A DNA stretch of 12,404 bases from SIG588 sp964515215 (GTDB taxonomy: Bacteria > Bacillota > Clostridia > Oscillospirales > Acutalibacteraceae), in NCBI GenBank assembly GCA_964515215.1, contig CAZESL010000069.1, positions 1-12,404 on the forward strand. Reading direction: 5' to 3'. Each line of letters starts with the position of its first letter. Position 1 is the first letter of the stretch. The position numbers and the translations under genes were made by a program. The notes beneath the pieces are model-generated. The model did no database searches, was not told the DNA's origin, and saw only the letters and a program-made list of their open reading frames with translations. This document shows positions 1 to 6,191 of this stretch, piece after piece.

Positions 1-84
1 TCTGTGTGATACGGTGATAGGCAGATGCCCGAAAACCGCACGGTTAAAGGCTTTTTGGAAGATTGACTTCCGTTTGGCGAAGAA

Positions 85-126
85 GATTTCGAGTCAGGCC
101 CGTTATGACCACTTCGATACCGCTCC
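85..126 (-). tRNA. tRNA-Ser(CGA), 5' half only, interrupted after the anticodon loop
   Basis: On the minus strand the sequence from 126 down to 85 reads as the first half of a serine tRNA: a seven-base acceptor strand GGAGCGG (126-120), TA linker, a three-pair D stem with a typical GTGG-containing D loop, and a seven-base anticodon loop CTCGAAA (93-87) with anticodon CGA (91-89). Only two anticodon-stem pairs form (94/86 and 95/85). The next three bases do not pair, and no variable arm, T arm (GTTCGAAT-type) or acceptor complement CCGCTCC is found between 84 and the left edge. A full tRNA-Ser of about 90 bases would have fitted. The promoter just upstream is of the strong stable-RNA type, so this was, or is, a transcribed tRNA locus. 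It could be an integration junction, a deletion remnant or an assembly chimera. Confidence 0.55.
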
Positions 127-184
127 ATATATGTTAACCCGCGTGAAGCGGGATTAACGCGGGTGCTTTCAACAGCGCCTAACT

Positions 185-240
185 ATTATAATGTATCCGT
201 ACGCATTTGTCAACCGAAATTTTCAAAATTTTCGTAAAAA
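185..240 (-). promoter_or_regulatory. Consensus sigma-A promoter with UP-like element for the tRNA-Ser locus
   Basis: Read on the minus strand, a perfect -35 TTGACA (213-208) is followed by a 17-base spacer and a perfect -10 TATAAT (190-185). Directly upstream of the -35, positions 214-240 are A/T tracts resembling an UP element. The start of transcription would fall near 178, about 50 bases before the tRNA-Ser half. This architecture is typical of stable RNA genes. Confidence 0.8.
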
Positions 241-322
241 GACGATGGTGAATAATCACACCGCCGAGCGGACACAATAGCAATGCGCAAAATCCCTATA
301 TTGACAGCAAAGGAGAATTCGT

Positions 323-568
323 ATGCGCATTGCGACGTGTATGCTGGCGTTGTTGCTGGCGTTTTCGGTAATGGTGGGTCTCAGCGGTTGCGGCCGTACC
401 ACGGAAGAAGAGGGCGGCACGACCACCACGACTACGGCGGCACCGACTACGACGACTACCACGACCACCACCACGACCACCACGACCACGGCGGCACCGA
501 CCACGACCGACGGGCTGTTGCCCGATGCTACCGATCTGATGCCGAATACGACCACGGTGGCCAACTAA
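323..568 (+). CDS. Small threonine-repeat lipoprotein, function unknown
   Basis: This 81-residue protein is probably an exported lipoprotein anchored on the outer face of the membrane. It starts with a hydrophobic signal peptide ending in the lipobox L-S-G-C, with Cys23 as the predicted lipidated residue. The mature part of 59 residues contains 30 threonines, including uninterrupted runs of 6 and 15, separated by Ala-Ala-Pro, and a short tail ending TTTVAN. No folded domain is apparent. It looks like a pure linker, possibly a target for O-glycosylation (inference). The start is supported by an AGGAG site at 311-315, seven bases ahead of the ATG. It is a single-gene unit with its own terminator. 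The run is coded by mixed ACC/ACG/ACT codons, so its length may vary by slippage. I do not recognise a family; other lipoproteins in this window have a similar linker followed by a domain. Confidence 0.7.
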   Translation: MRIATCMLALLLAFSVMVGLSGCGRTTEEEGGTTTTTTAAPTTTTTTTTTTTTTTTAAPTTTDGLLPDATDLMPNTTTVAN

Positions 569-572
569 TGCG

Positions 573-605
573 AAAACGGAACAGAGGATATCTGTTCCGT
601 TTTTT
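573..605 (+). terminator. Rho-independent terminator after the small lipoprotein gene
   Basis: A perfect 13-pair stem (573-585 with 591-603, loop GGATA) leads into a T run (600-605). It sits five bases after the lipoprotein stop codon. Read on the minus strand the same hairpin ends in TTTT, so it may also serve the converging four-gene operon that ends at 613. Confidence 0.9.
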
Positions 606-612
606 GCTTGTT

Positions 613-2163
613 TTACAGTACGATCGTTTGAATGGTCTCGTCCTTAAAGGTGGCGGGGTATGTTTTGGGGAGTTCGTCGATCGCGGCGGCAGAAGCATCG
701 TTCTGCACGGTGGAGAGCACCTGTGCACGCCACATCTCTTCCGTCCCGACGTAGTATACAATGTGACGGCCGTAATCCGAGGTGATCGACCCTACGTCTC
801 CTGCTTTACGCGTGTCGTCGAAGCACCACGCGGTGAACGCTTCGTTGACCGACGGACTGTCCTCAAATTCCCAGAACGCGCCGTCATAGGTGGTAAAATC
901 GGCGGTGTACTTGCGCACCAGCGCGCGGAACGCGTCGGCGGTACCGTCGCTCGCTTCGAATGCGTCCATGATCTCCTTTTCCAGTGCATCCAGTGCGGTC
1001 GTATCGCCGTAACTGTCGGTGGAGAGGAACAAGTGATACATATGCGCCAACGTGTCGGTGTTTTTGGCGGGAGCAACGGCGAGCATATACACCGTCACGT
1101 AATCGTCACCCGTTGAAACACGCGTGTCGCCGACCTTGGTGTCGGCATCAAACAACCATTTGGCAATGTCGTATTCCTCGTTGTAACCCACACCTTCTGC
1201 GAAATAGGTAGAATCGTATTTTTCCGCGGCTTCTTCTTTGGTCTCGCACTCGCCGTTATCCACCATCAGTTGTACCGCTTTCGCACGGAAATCCTCGGGC
1301 GTTTTGCAGGCGGTGAGCGTTTCGGCGGCGGCGGTGGCTTCTTCCACCGTCTTGTAGGTGCCGTCCTCGTCTACGTAGAGGAGGAAACTTGCGACCGAGC
1401 AGGTCTGGAAATCCAGTGCATACTCGTCGTACAACTCGTCGATCGCCTCATCGGTCAGCGACACCTTGTTGAACAGCACGCTTTCTTCCATCCACGCAGT
1501 ATAGTAGAGGGTGTAGAATTCCCGCACGTCGTCGGCGGTCACACCGTTGTGAAAATCGGAAACATCCACGGCCAAGGTGGCTTTTTCGATCATATTCTGT
1601 GCCGCTTTGTTCAGTGTGGTACCGTTTTTCTTTGCCGAGGCATTCAGGGTGAGCATCCATTCAAACTGCTCTTTTGCAGAGGCAACCAACGCATCGTAGG
1701 CTTCGCTGTCCTGCCCTTTCAGCGGTTTCGTTTTGTCGTACGAGAGATAGTCTTCGGAGTTTTGATACTCCATTTCCATAAAGAACGCGATGGCACCGTT
1801 GGAAACGGTGATATCTCCGCAGGTGGCGGCGATGGCGTCCGACACGTCTGCGACGCCGAACGGTTCGACCGTCGTGACGTCGCCGCCTTCTTTGTCGGCA
1901 GGCTTTTTGTCGAAAATACCCGTAGACCACAACACGCCGCCGACCAAGACGAGTACCAGCAAGATCGCGAGTACCGCGACAGGCCAATTGGAAGTTTTGG
2001 GTGTGTCTTCTTCGGTGTATTGGAACGCGTTTTCAAACGGGTCTTCGTCGATCACGCCGCCCTCGTCCTCAATGACGGGCTCGTCTTCTTCGAGTACGGT
2101 CTCTTCCGCTTCGACAGTCTCTTCTTCGGGGAGTATAGTGTCCTTTTGTTCTTTGTTACACAT
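613..2163 (-). CDS. Membrane-anchored parvulin/PrsA-SurA-like peptidyl-prolyl isomerase (foldase)
   Basis: The 516-residue product is most likely an extracytoplasmic foldase that helps exported proteins fold by prolyl cis-trans isomerisation. Residues 1-55 form an acidic cytoplasmic tail (22 Asp/Glu in the first 53). Residues 60-80 are one hydrophobic membrane segment beginning W-P-V-A-V-L. The rest would be outside. Residues from about 105 resemble a SurA N-terminal chaperone domain. The C-terminal third resembles a PpiC/parvulin domain, with an M-Y-H-L-F-L-S strand in the place of the usual 'H-I-L' motif and a closing segment D-Y-G-R-H-I-V-Y-Y-V-G like the family's conserved G-x-H-I end. 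A GGAG site lies nine bases before the ATG. It is the last gene of the ywlE-rimI-tsaD operon, 17 bases after tsaD. Unlike PrsA it has no lipobox. Family assignment is fairly sure; isomerase activity is not proven, since the parvulin core is divergent. Confidence 0.75.
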   Translation of the reverse strand: MCNKEQKDTILPEEETVEAEETVLEEDEPVIEDEGGVIDEDPFENAFQYTEEDTPKTSNWPVAVLAILLVLVLVGGVLWSTGIFDKKPADKEGGDVTTVEPFGVADVSDAIAATCGDITVSNGAIAFFMEMEYQNSEDYLSYDKTKPLKGQDSEAYDALVASAKEQFEWMLTLNASAKKNGTTLNKAAQNMIEKATLAVDVSDFHNGVTADDVREFYTLYYTAWMEESVLFNKVSLTDEAIDELYDEYALDFQTCSVASFLLYVDEDGTYKTVEEATAAAETLTACKTPEDFRAKAVQLMVDNGECETKEEAAEKYDSTYFAEGVGYNEEYDIAKWLFDADTKVGDTRVSTGDDYVTVYMLAVAPAKNTDTLAHMYHLFLSTDSYGDTTALDALEKEIMDAFEASDGTADAFRALVRKYTADFTTYDGAFWEFEDSPSVNEAFTAWCFDDTRKAGDVGSITSDYGRHIVYYVGTEEMWRAQVLSTVQNDASAAAIDELPKTYPATFKDETIQTIVL

Positions 2164-2180
2164 CGCGGTAGTCTCCTTTT

Positions 2181-3242
2181 TTAAAATTTGTTTTCGATCG
2201 GCATGGTGGCGGCGGCGTTGAGTGCCGTGCCCGCCCGTCGACCGTTGATATACTCGTAATAGGCTTGTGCCCCCACCATGGCGGCATTATCGCCGCACAG
2301 TTTCAAGGGCGGGAAGAAAATAGAGATACCGCGAGCGGCACAGCGCACCGCCATCTCCTCACGCAACAGCGTATTGGCGGATACACCGCCCGCCAGCACC
2401 AGCTTCGTCGCACCGATCTTTGCGGCGGCACGCAGGGTGCGGGTACACAAAATATCCACCACCGTATGTTGAAACGAGGCGGCAAGGTCGGGCAGGCAGA
2501 TGTCTTCGCCTTTTTGCTTGGCGTTGTTCAACTGATTGAGCACGGCGGTCTTCAGCCCCGAAAAACTGAAATCAAACTCACTGCCGTCCACCTTCGGGTG
2601 CGGCAGACGGAAGGCGTGGATATCCCCGTCTTTGGCGAGTTCGTTCAGGTGCACACCGCCGGGGTAGGGAAGTCCCATCGCACGGGCGGCCTTGTCGAAA
2701 CATTCGCCTGCGGCGTCGTCCCGTGTTTTGCCCAGCACGGTGAATTTCGTGTAATTCTCCACCTGCACCAAATGCGTGTGACCGCCCGATACCACCAGAC
2801 ACAAAAACGGCGGCTTCAGATCGTAGTGTGCAATGTAATTCGCCGCAATGTGCGAGCGCAGATGATGCACGGGAACGAGCGGTTTACCCGCCGAAAACGC
2901 CAGCCCTTTGGCAAAATTCACTCCGACCAGTAACGCTCCGATCAGCCCCGGTGCGGCGGTGACCGCCACGGCGTCGATATCGTCGAGGGTCATATCGGCG
3001 GCGACCAATGCCTCACGGGTCAGACCGCTGATGGCTTCCGCGTGACGGCGGGAAGCGATCTCCGGCACCACGCCGCCGTACAATTTATGTTCCTCCACCT
3101 GCGAAGCGATAAGCGACGAGAGTACCTGTCGCCCGTTACGCACGACGGCGACCGCTGTCTCGTCACAGGAGGATTCGATTGCAAGAATGTTCAATCTCGG
3201 ACTATTCTTGAAAAGTGTCAGCAACTCGTGTGAATCATCCAT
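2181..3242 (-). CDS. tsaD: tRNA N6-adenosine threonylcarbamoyltransferase TsaD
   Basis: TsaD (Kae1/Qri7/YgjD family) transfers the threonylcarbamoyl group from threonylcarbamoyl-AMP to A37 of ANN-decoding tRNAs, making t6A in the cytoplasm, working with TsaB and TsaE. The 353-residue protein has the family start N-I-L-A-I-E-S-S-C-D-E-T (residues 18-29), the metal-binding pair His127 and His131 in H-L-R-S-H, the G-E-C-F-D-K-A-A-R segment, S-F-S-G-L-K-T-A-V, G-G-V-S-A-N and the late metal ligand Asp318 in C-G-D-N-A-A-M. It carries about 16 extra residues before the usual start. I keep the ATG at 3242 because a GAGGAG site sits seven bases upstream, overlapping the end of rimI. Only four bases separate it from rimI. 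The rimI-tsaD pair is classical; TsaB, often next to them, is not in this window. Confidence 0.97.
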   Translation of the reverse strand: MDDSHELLTLFKNSPRLNILAIESSCDETAVAVVRNGRQVLSSLIASQVEEHKLYGGVVPEIASRRHAEAISGLTREALVAADMTLDDIDAVAVTAAPGLIGALLVGVNFAKGLAFSAGKPLVPVHHLRSHIAANYIAHYDLKPPFLCLVVSGGHTHLVQVENYTKFTVLGKTRDDAAGECFDKAARAMGLPYPGGVHLNELAKDGDIHAFRLPHPKVDGSEFDFSFSGLKTAVLNQLNNAKQKGEDICLPDLAASFQHTVVDILCTRTLRAAAKIGATKLVLAGGVSANTLLREEMAVRCAARGISIFFPPLKLCGDNAAMVGAQAYYEYINGRRAGTALNAAATMPIENKF

Positions 3243-3246
3243 AATA

Positions 3247-3684
3247 TTACTCCTCTTTCAAATACAACGAATACAGTACGGCATCCTCGGTGGGTTGCTC
3301 GTAAAAGCGGGGACGTACCCCGTCGCACACGAAGCCTTCCCGCTCGTACAACGTGCGGGCGGCGGTGTTGCTTTCCCGCACTTCCAGCGTGATGCGGCAC
3401 ACGCCGTCAGCCGCACTCGCGTGCAGTAACGCACGGGCAATACCTTCGCGGCGGCGCACGGGGGAGACGGCGATGTTGGTCACGGCACCTTCACCTGCGA
3501 TGACGTGCATCCCCATATAGCCCACCACCGTATCGCCGTCCAAGGCAACCAGAAACCGTGCGAACGGGTTTGCGAGTTCTTCACGCAGCCCCGCTTCACT
3601 CCACGGCAGAGAAAAGCAAGCGGCTTCGAGTGCCGCCACGGCGGGGATGTGCTCTGTCGCCATCGGCGTAACGGTGATGCTCAT
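3247..3684 (-). CDS. rimI: Ribosomal-protein-alanine N-acetyltransferase RimI
   Basis: RimI is a GNAT-fold enzyme that uses acetyl-CoA to acetylate protein N-termini, classically ribosomal protein S18. The 145-residue product shows the RimI signature C-F-S-L-P-W-S (23-29), the acetyl-CoA pyrophosphate loop R-R-R-E-G-I-A (77-83), and Glu101 and Tyr113 at the places of the catalytic Glu and Tyr of enterobacterial RimI, in L-E-V-R-E-S-N...L-Y-E-R-E-G-F. I chose the ATG at 3684, not an ATG 21 bases further upstream, because it overlaps the phosphatase stop codon as ATGA and has GAGGTGAG just ahead of it. The tight coupling to ywlE and tsaD implies co-translation. Target specificity in this organism is unknown; RimI-like enzymes can have wider substrates. 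Confidence 0.93.
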   Translation of the reverse strand: MSITVTPMATEHIPAVAALEAACFSLPWSEAGLREELANPFARFLVALDGDTVVGYMGMHVIAGEGAVTNIAVSPVRRREGIARALLHASAADGVCRITLEVRESNTAARTLYEREGFVCDGVRPRFYEQPTEDAVLYSLYLKEE

Positions 3685-4112
3685 ACGCTCACCTCGCCAA
3701 ACCATTCGTCTGCAAGGGTCGAAACGACCGTTTGCAGAGCGTCCCGCGTGTGGCGGTAGATCTCCACACTGCCGCCGAAGGGGTCGGGTATACCGCCCGC
3801 GGGGACGACGATCTTTTCACCGTCCACCCCTGCCGCCAGCAGGAGCGCACGGTGGTTTTCGGTCATTACCACGATACGGTCGGCTGTGTCTGCCAACTCA
3901 CGGGTGAGCGGGCGGGAGCGGTGCCGCGTGATGTTCAGCCCGCACTCTTCCATCACCGTGACGGCGTGGTCAGCGGCAGGCTCACCCATGGCAGAAAGCC
4001 CCGCCGAGGTCACGGCCGCCGACGCCCCGCGCCGCGACAACTCGGCGCGCATCAGCGCTTCAGCCATCGGGCTGCGACAGGTGTTGCCTGTGCACACAAA
4101 CACAACGGTCAT
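3681..4112 (-). CDS. ywlE: Low-molecular-weight phosphatase, YwlE-type (probable protein-arginine phosphatase)
   Basis: The 143-residue protein belongs to the low-molecular-weight protein tyrosine phosphatase fold. The phosphate loop C-T-G-N-T-C-R-S (residues 7-14) gives nucleophile Cys7 and Arg13. Thr11 is the residue that distinguishes the arginine phosphatase YwlE of Bacillus from tyrosine phosphatases, which usually have isoleucine there. The general acid Asp110 lies in I-P-D-P-F-G-G-S, and the following I-Y-R-H-T-R-D segment also resembles YwlE. In Bacillus, YwlE removes phospho-arginine marks placed by McsB that send proteins to ClpCP; no McsB gene is in this window. An in-frame ATG at 4130 exists but the perfect AAGGAGGTGA (4118-4127) lies inside that extension, so the ATG at 4112 is the start. 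It is the first gene of the operon. Substrate assignment rests on the loop residue and is an inference. Confidence 0.88.
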   Translation of the reverse strand: MTVVFVCTGNTCRSPMAEALMRAELSRRGASAAVTSAGLSAMGEPAADHAVTVMEECGLNITRHRSRPLTRELADTADRIVVMTENHRALLLAAGVDGEKIVVPAGGIPDPFGGSVEIYRHTRDALQTVVSTLADEWFGEVSV

Positions 4113-4117
4113 TCCGC

Positions 4118-4127
4118 TCACCTCCTT
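4118..4127 (-). promoter_or_regulatory. Perfect ribosome binding site that fixes the ywlE start
   Basis: The minus strand reads AAGGAGGTGA here, a full match to the anti-16S tail, with eight bases between GGAGG and the ATG at 4112. It excludes the upstream ATG at 4130. Confidence 0.9.
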
Positions 4128-4138
4128 CATATTCTTTT

Positions 4139-4167
4139 ATTATACGGAAAATTTTCGCACTTTGCAA
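4139..4167 (-). promoter_or_regulatory. Promoter of the ywlE-rimI-tsaD-foldase operon
   Basis: On the minus strand TTGCAA (4167-4162), a 17-base spacer and a perfect TATAAT (4144-4139) form a sigma-A-type promoter. Transcription would start near 4132, leaving a leader of about 20 bases that is almost wholly the ribosome binding site. Confidence 0.75.
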
Positions 4168-4193
4168 TCCCCCTCTTGCAATTTTAGGGGGAT
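4167..4193. promoter_or_regulatory. Inverted repeat between the divergent promoters, possible operator
   Basis: ATCCCCCT (4167-4174) and AGGGGGAT (4186-4193) form a perfect eight-base inverted repeat around an 11-base centre. The left arm touches the minus-strand -35 box, the centre contains the plus-strand -35 box, and the right arm lies in the plus-strand spacer. It could be a binding site for a dimeric regulator of both directions, or simply a hairpin. No regulator gene is in the window. Confidence 0.45.
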
Positions 4194-4204
4194 ATGGGTA
4201 TACT
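4176..4204 (+). promoter_or_regulatory. Promoter of the GH13 glucan hydrolase gene
   Basis: TTGCAA (4176-4181), a 17-base spacer and TATACT (4199-4204) face the plus-strand gene at 4249. The start of transcription would be near 4211. The -35 hexamer is the same as that of the divergent promoter. Confidence 0.65.
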
Positions 4205-4248
4205 GAATAGTGTGTTTTTACAGATTTTTTACAAAAAGGAGCCCGCTC

Positions 4249-6132
4249 ATGTTGCACCGAGAGTTTTCACGTCCCGCCGTCGAGCGTATGTTTGATTCCC
4301 GCGATACCCGTTACCGTTCCCCCTTCGGCGCGGTGGCGGCGGAGGAGTCGATCCATTTTCGTGTGTGTTTACCGCGCGCACTCGGTTGTTACGCCGTGCG
4401 GTTGGTGGTGGAACCCGACGGGGAACGCGCGTTTAACTGGGGTATGTTTTGGTGCGGTATGGAAGGCGATACTCACGAGTGGTGGGAGTGCGATTATGCA
4501 CCGCAAAAGGCGGGTCTGTTCTTCTACCGTTTCGCGTTGGACACCGCGCGCGGTGTGCGGTTTTTGGTGAAGTGCCCCGACGGTACGGCACGTCTGGCGG
4601 ATACGGGCGGTGAAAGTTGGCAGATCACGTGTTACGACGCGGCGTTTGAGACGCCGCAGTGGCTTCAGGGCGGCACGATGTATCAGATTTTCCCCGACCG
4701 CTTTGCGCCCGACAGCGGCAAGAAGCGGGATATCCCCGCCGATCGGGTGCTTCGCACCGATTGGGGCGGTGTGCCGCACTGGCAACCCGATGCCGAGGGT
4801 AAGGTGAAGAATAACGACTACTTCGGCGGCAGTCTTCGCGGCATTACGGCGCATCTCGACCGCCTTTCGGCACTCGGTATCACGTGTTTGTACTTGAACC
4901 CGATCTTCGAGGCACATTCCAACCACCGCTACGACACGGCGGATTATGAACGCATCGACCCCCTGCTCGGTGACGAGAAGGACTTGAAAGCGCTGTGCCG
5001 TGAGGCAAAGGCGCGCGGGATCCGCGTGATATTGGACGGTGTGTTCAGCCACACGGGGGCGGACAGCCGCTACTTTAACCGCTACGGGCGGTACGAGGGG
5101 GTGGGGGCGTATCAGTCTCCCGACTCGCCCTATGCTTCGTGGTACACCTTCCGTCAGTACCCCGACGATTACGTGGCGTGGTGGGATTTTGAAAACCTGC
5201 CCGAAGTAAAAGAGGAAGATCCCGCGTTTTCAGACTACGTCAACGGCGAGAACGGTGTGGTGCGCCGCTGGCTCCGAGCGGGGGTTGCGGGGTGGCGGCT
5301 GGACGTGGCGGACGAGTTGCCCGACCGATTTTTGGATGCCCTGCGCCGCGCGGCAAAAGCCGAAAAGAAGGATGCATTGGTACTCGGTGAAGTGTGGGAA
5401 GACGCGAGCAATAAGTTCAGTTACGGTCGCCGTCGGCGGTATTTGCTCGGCGCGCAACTCGACAGCGTGATGAATTATCCGTTTGCGAACGCGATCTACG
5501 CATTCTTGAGCGGCGAGTCGCCCGAAGCGTTTTTCCATCCCGTGGGGGATATTTTGGAGCATTATCCCGCGCCCGTTATTCGGGTGCTGATGAATCCGCT
5601 GGGTACCCACGATACTCCGCGGGCACTCACCGTGCTCGGCGGTGAGCCGGCAGGCCGCCGCGGGCGGGAGTGGCAAGCGGCGGCGCGGCTGTCTCTTGCG
5701 GAATACGCACACGGAAAATCACTCTTAAAATTGGCGGCCACGTTGCAATACTGCCTGCCGGGTGTGCCTTGCCTCTACTACGGCGACGAGGCGGGTGCAG
5801 AAGGATACCGTGACCCGTTCAACCGCGGATGCTATCCGTGGGGGCATGAGGATGCCGACTTGCTTGCGTGGTACATCGCACTGGGGAAACTGCGTGCCGC
5901 CTGCCCCGCACTTTCGGACGGTGCGTTTCACCGCCTGCCCGCCCCCGATTGCGTGGCGGCGTTTACCCGCGGGGAAACGCTCCTCTGTGCGGTCAACCGC
6001 GGCGAGGATGCGGTGACGATGGATGTCCCTGTCGCTTTTTCCGACGTACCGTGCAAACTCGGCACGGGACAGATGCAAAACGGCAAACTGCACCTGCCGC
6101 CCCTTTCGGCGGCAGTGCTGGTGATAGAATAA
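4249..6132 (+). CDS. GH13 alpha-glucan hydrolase (neopullulanase/cyclomaltodextrinase/alpha-amylase type)
   Basis: The 627-residue enzyme belongs to glycoside hydrolase family 13 and should cleave alpha-1,4 (possibly also alpha-1,6) links in maltodextrins, starch fragments or pullulan. An N-terminal beta-sandwich-like region (about 1-140, with many Trp and Tyr) resembles the glycan-binding domain of neopullulanases. The barrel begins near M-Y-Q-I-F-P-D-R-F (144-152). GH13 regions follow in order: D-G-V-F-S-H-T-G (263-270), G-W-R-L-D-V-A-D-E with nucleophile Asp352, G-E-V-W-E with acid/base Glu381, and G-T-H-D-T-P-R with stabiliser Asp455. A beta-sandwich C-terminal domain ends the protein. 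There is no signal peptide, so it probably acts inside the cell on imported dextrins. An in-frame GTG at 4210 was rejected: AAGGAG at 4236-4241 lies seven bases before the ATG at 4249. It stands alone between its own promoter and terminator. Exact substrate cannot be told. Confidence 0.92.
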   Translation: MLHREFSRPAVERMFDSRDTRYRSPFGAVAAEESIHFRVCLPRALGCYAVRLVVEPDGERAFNWGMFWCGMEGDTHEWWECDYAPQKAGLFFYRFALDTARGVRFLVKCPDGTARLADTGGESWQITCYDAAFETPQWLQGGTMYQIFPDRFAPDSGKKRDIPADRVLRTDWGGVPHWQPDAEGKVKNNDYFGGSLRGITAHLDRLSALGITCLYLNPIFEAHSNHRYDTADYERIDPLLGDEKDLKALCREAKARGIRVILDGVFSHTGADSRYFNRYGRYEGVGAYQSPDSPYASWYTFRQYPDDYVAWWDFENLPEVKEEDPAFSDYVNGENGVVRRWLRAGVAGWRLDVADELPDRFLDALRRAAKAEKKDALVLGEVWEDASNKFSYGRRRRYLLGAQLDSVMNYPFANAIYAFLSGESPEAFFHPVGDILEHYPAPVIRVLMNPLGTHDTPRALTVLGGEPAGRRGREWQAAARLSLAEYAHGKSLLKLAATLQYCLPGVPCLYYGDEAGAEGYRDPFNRGCYPWGHEDADLLAWYIALGKLRAACPALSDGAFHRLPAPDCVAAFTRGETLLCAVNRGEDAVTMDVPVAFSDVPCKLGTGQMQNGKLHLPPLSAAVLVIE

Positions 6133-6133
6133 C

Positions 6134-6177
6134 AAATGGAGAGGATGCACATTGGATATGCATCCTCTCCATTTTTA
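6134..6177. terminator. Bidirectional terminator between the GH13 gene and the lipoprotein operon
   Basis: A 16-pair perfect stem (6134-6149 with 6159-6174, nine-base loop) starts two bases after the GH13 stop and runs into a T run on the plus strand. On the minus strand it ends in ATTTGTT, so it can also stop the converging operon that ends at 6192, though less strongly. Confidence 0.9.
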
Positions 6178-6191
6178 TCCTTTGTTTTGTC

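Noticed and set aside
1..84. A group I intron interrupting the tRNA-Ser anticodon
   Set aside because: The sequence after the anticodon loop lacks a nearby internal guide pairing and the conserved P/Q/R/S-like blocks; only 84 bases are visible, so this cannot be tested further here.
2..157. A 51-codon plus-strand frame open from the left edge
   Set aside because: It may be the 3' end of a gene, but I recognise no family, it overlaps the tRNA half in antisense, and codon evidence is too short; mentioned only in the tRNA finding.
418..506. Possible CRISPR or tandem regulatory repeat
   Set aside because: The repeat is a run of threonine codons within a reading frame, with no spacers.
256..564. 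A minus-strand frame with a poly-Val run
   Set aside because: It is the antisense of the threonine codons; no ribosome site and no sensible domain.
283..1116. A 277-codon plus-strand frame rich in His and Asp
   Set aside because: It is the shifted reading of the Thr repeat run on into the antisense of the foldase gene; it has no ribosome site of its own and crosses a strong terminator at 573-605.
1270..2184. A 304-codon plus-strand frame
   Set aside because: Antisense shadow of the foldase gene, whose membrane segment and ribosome site support the minus strand.
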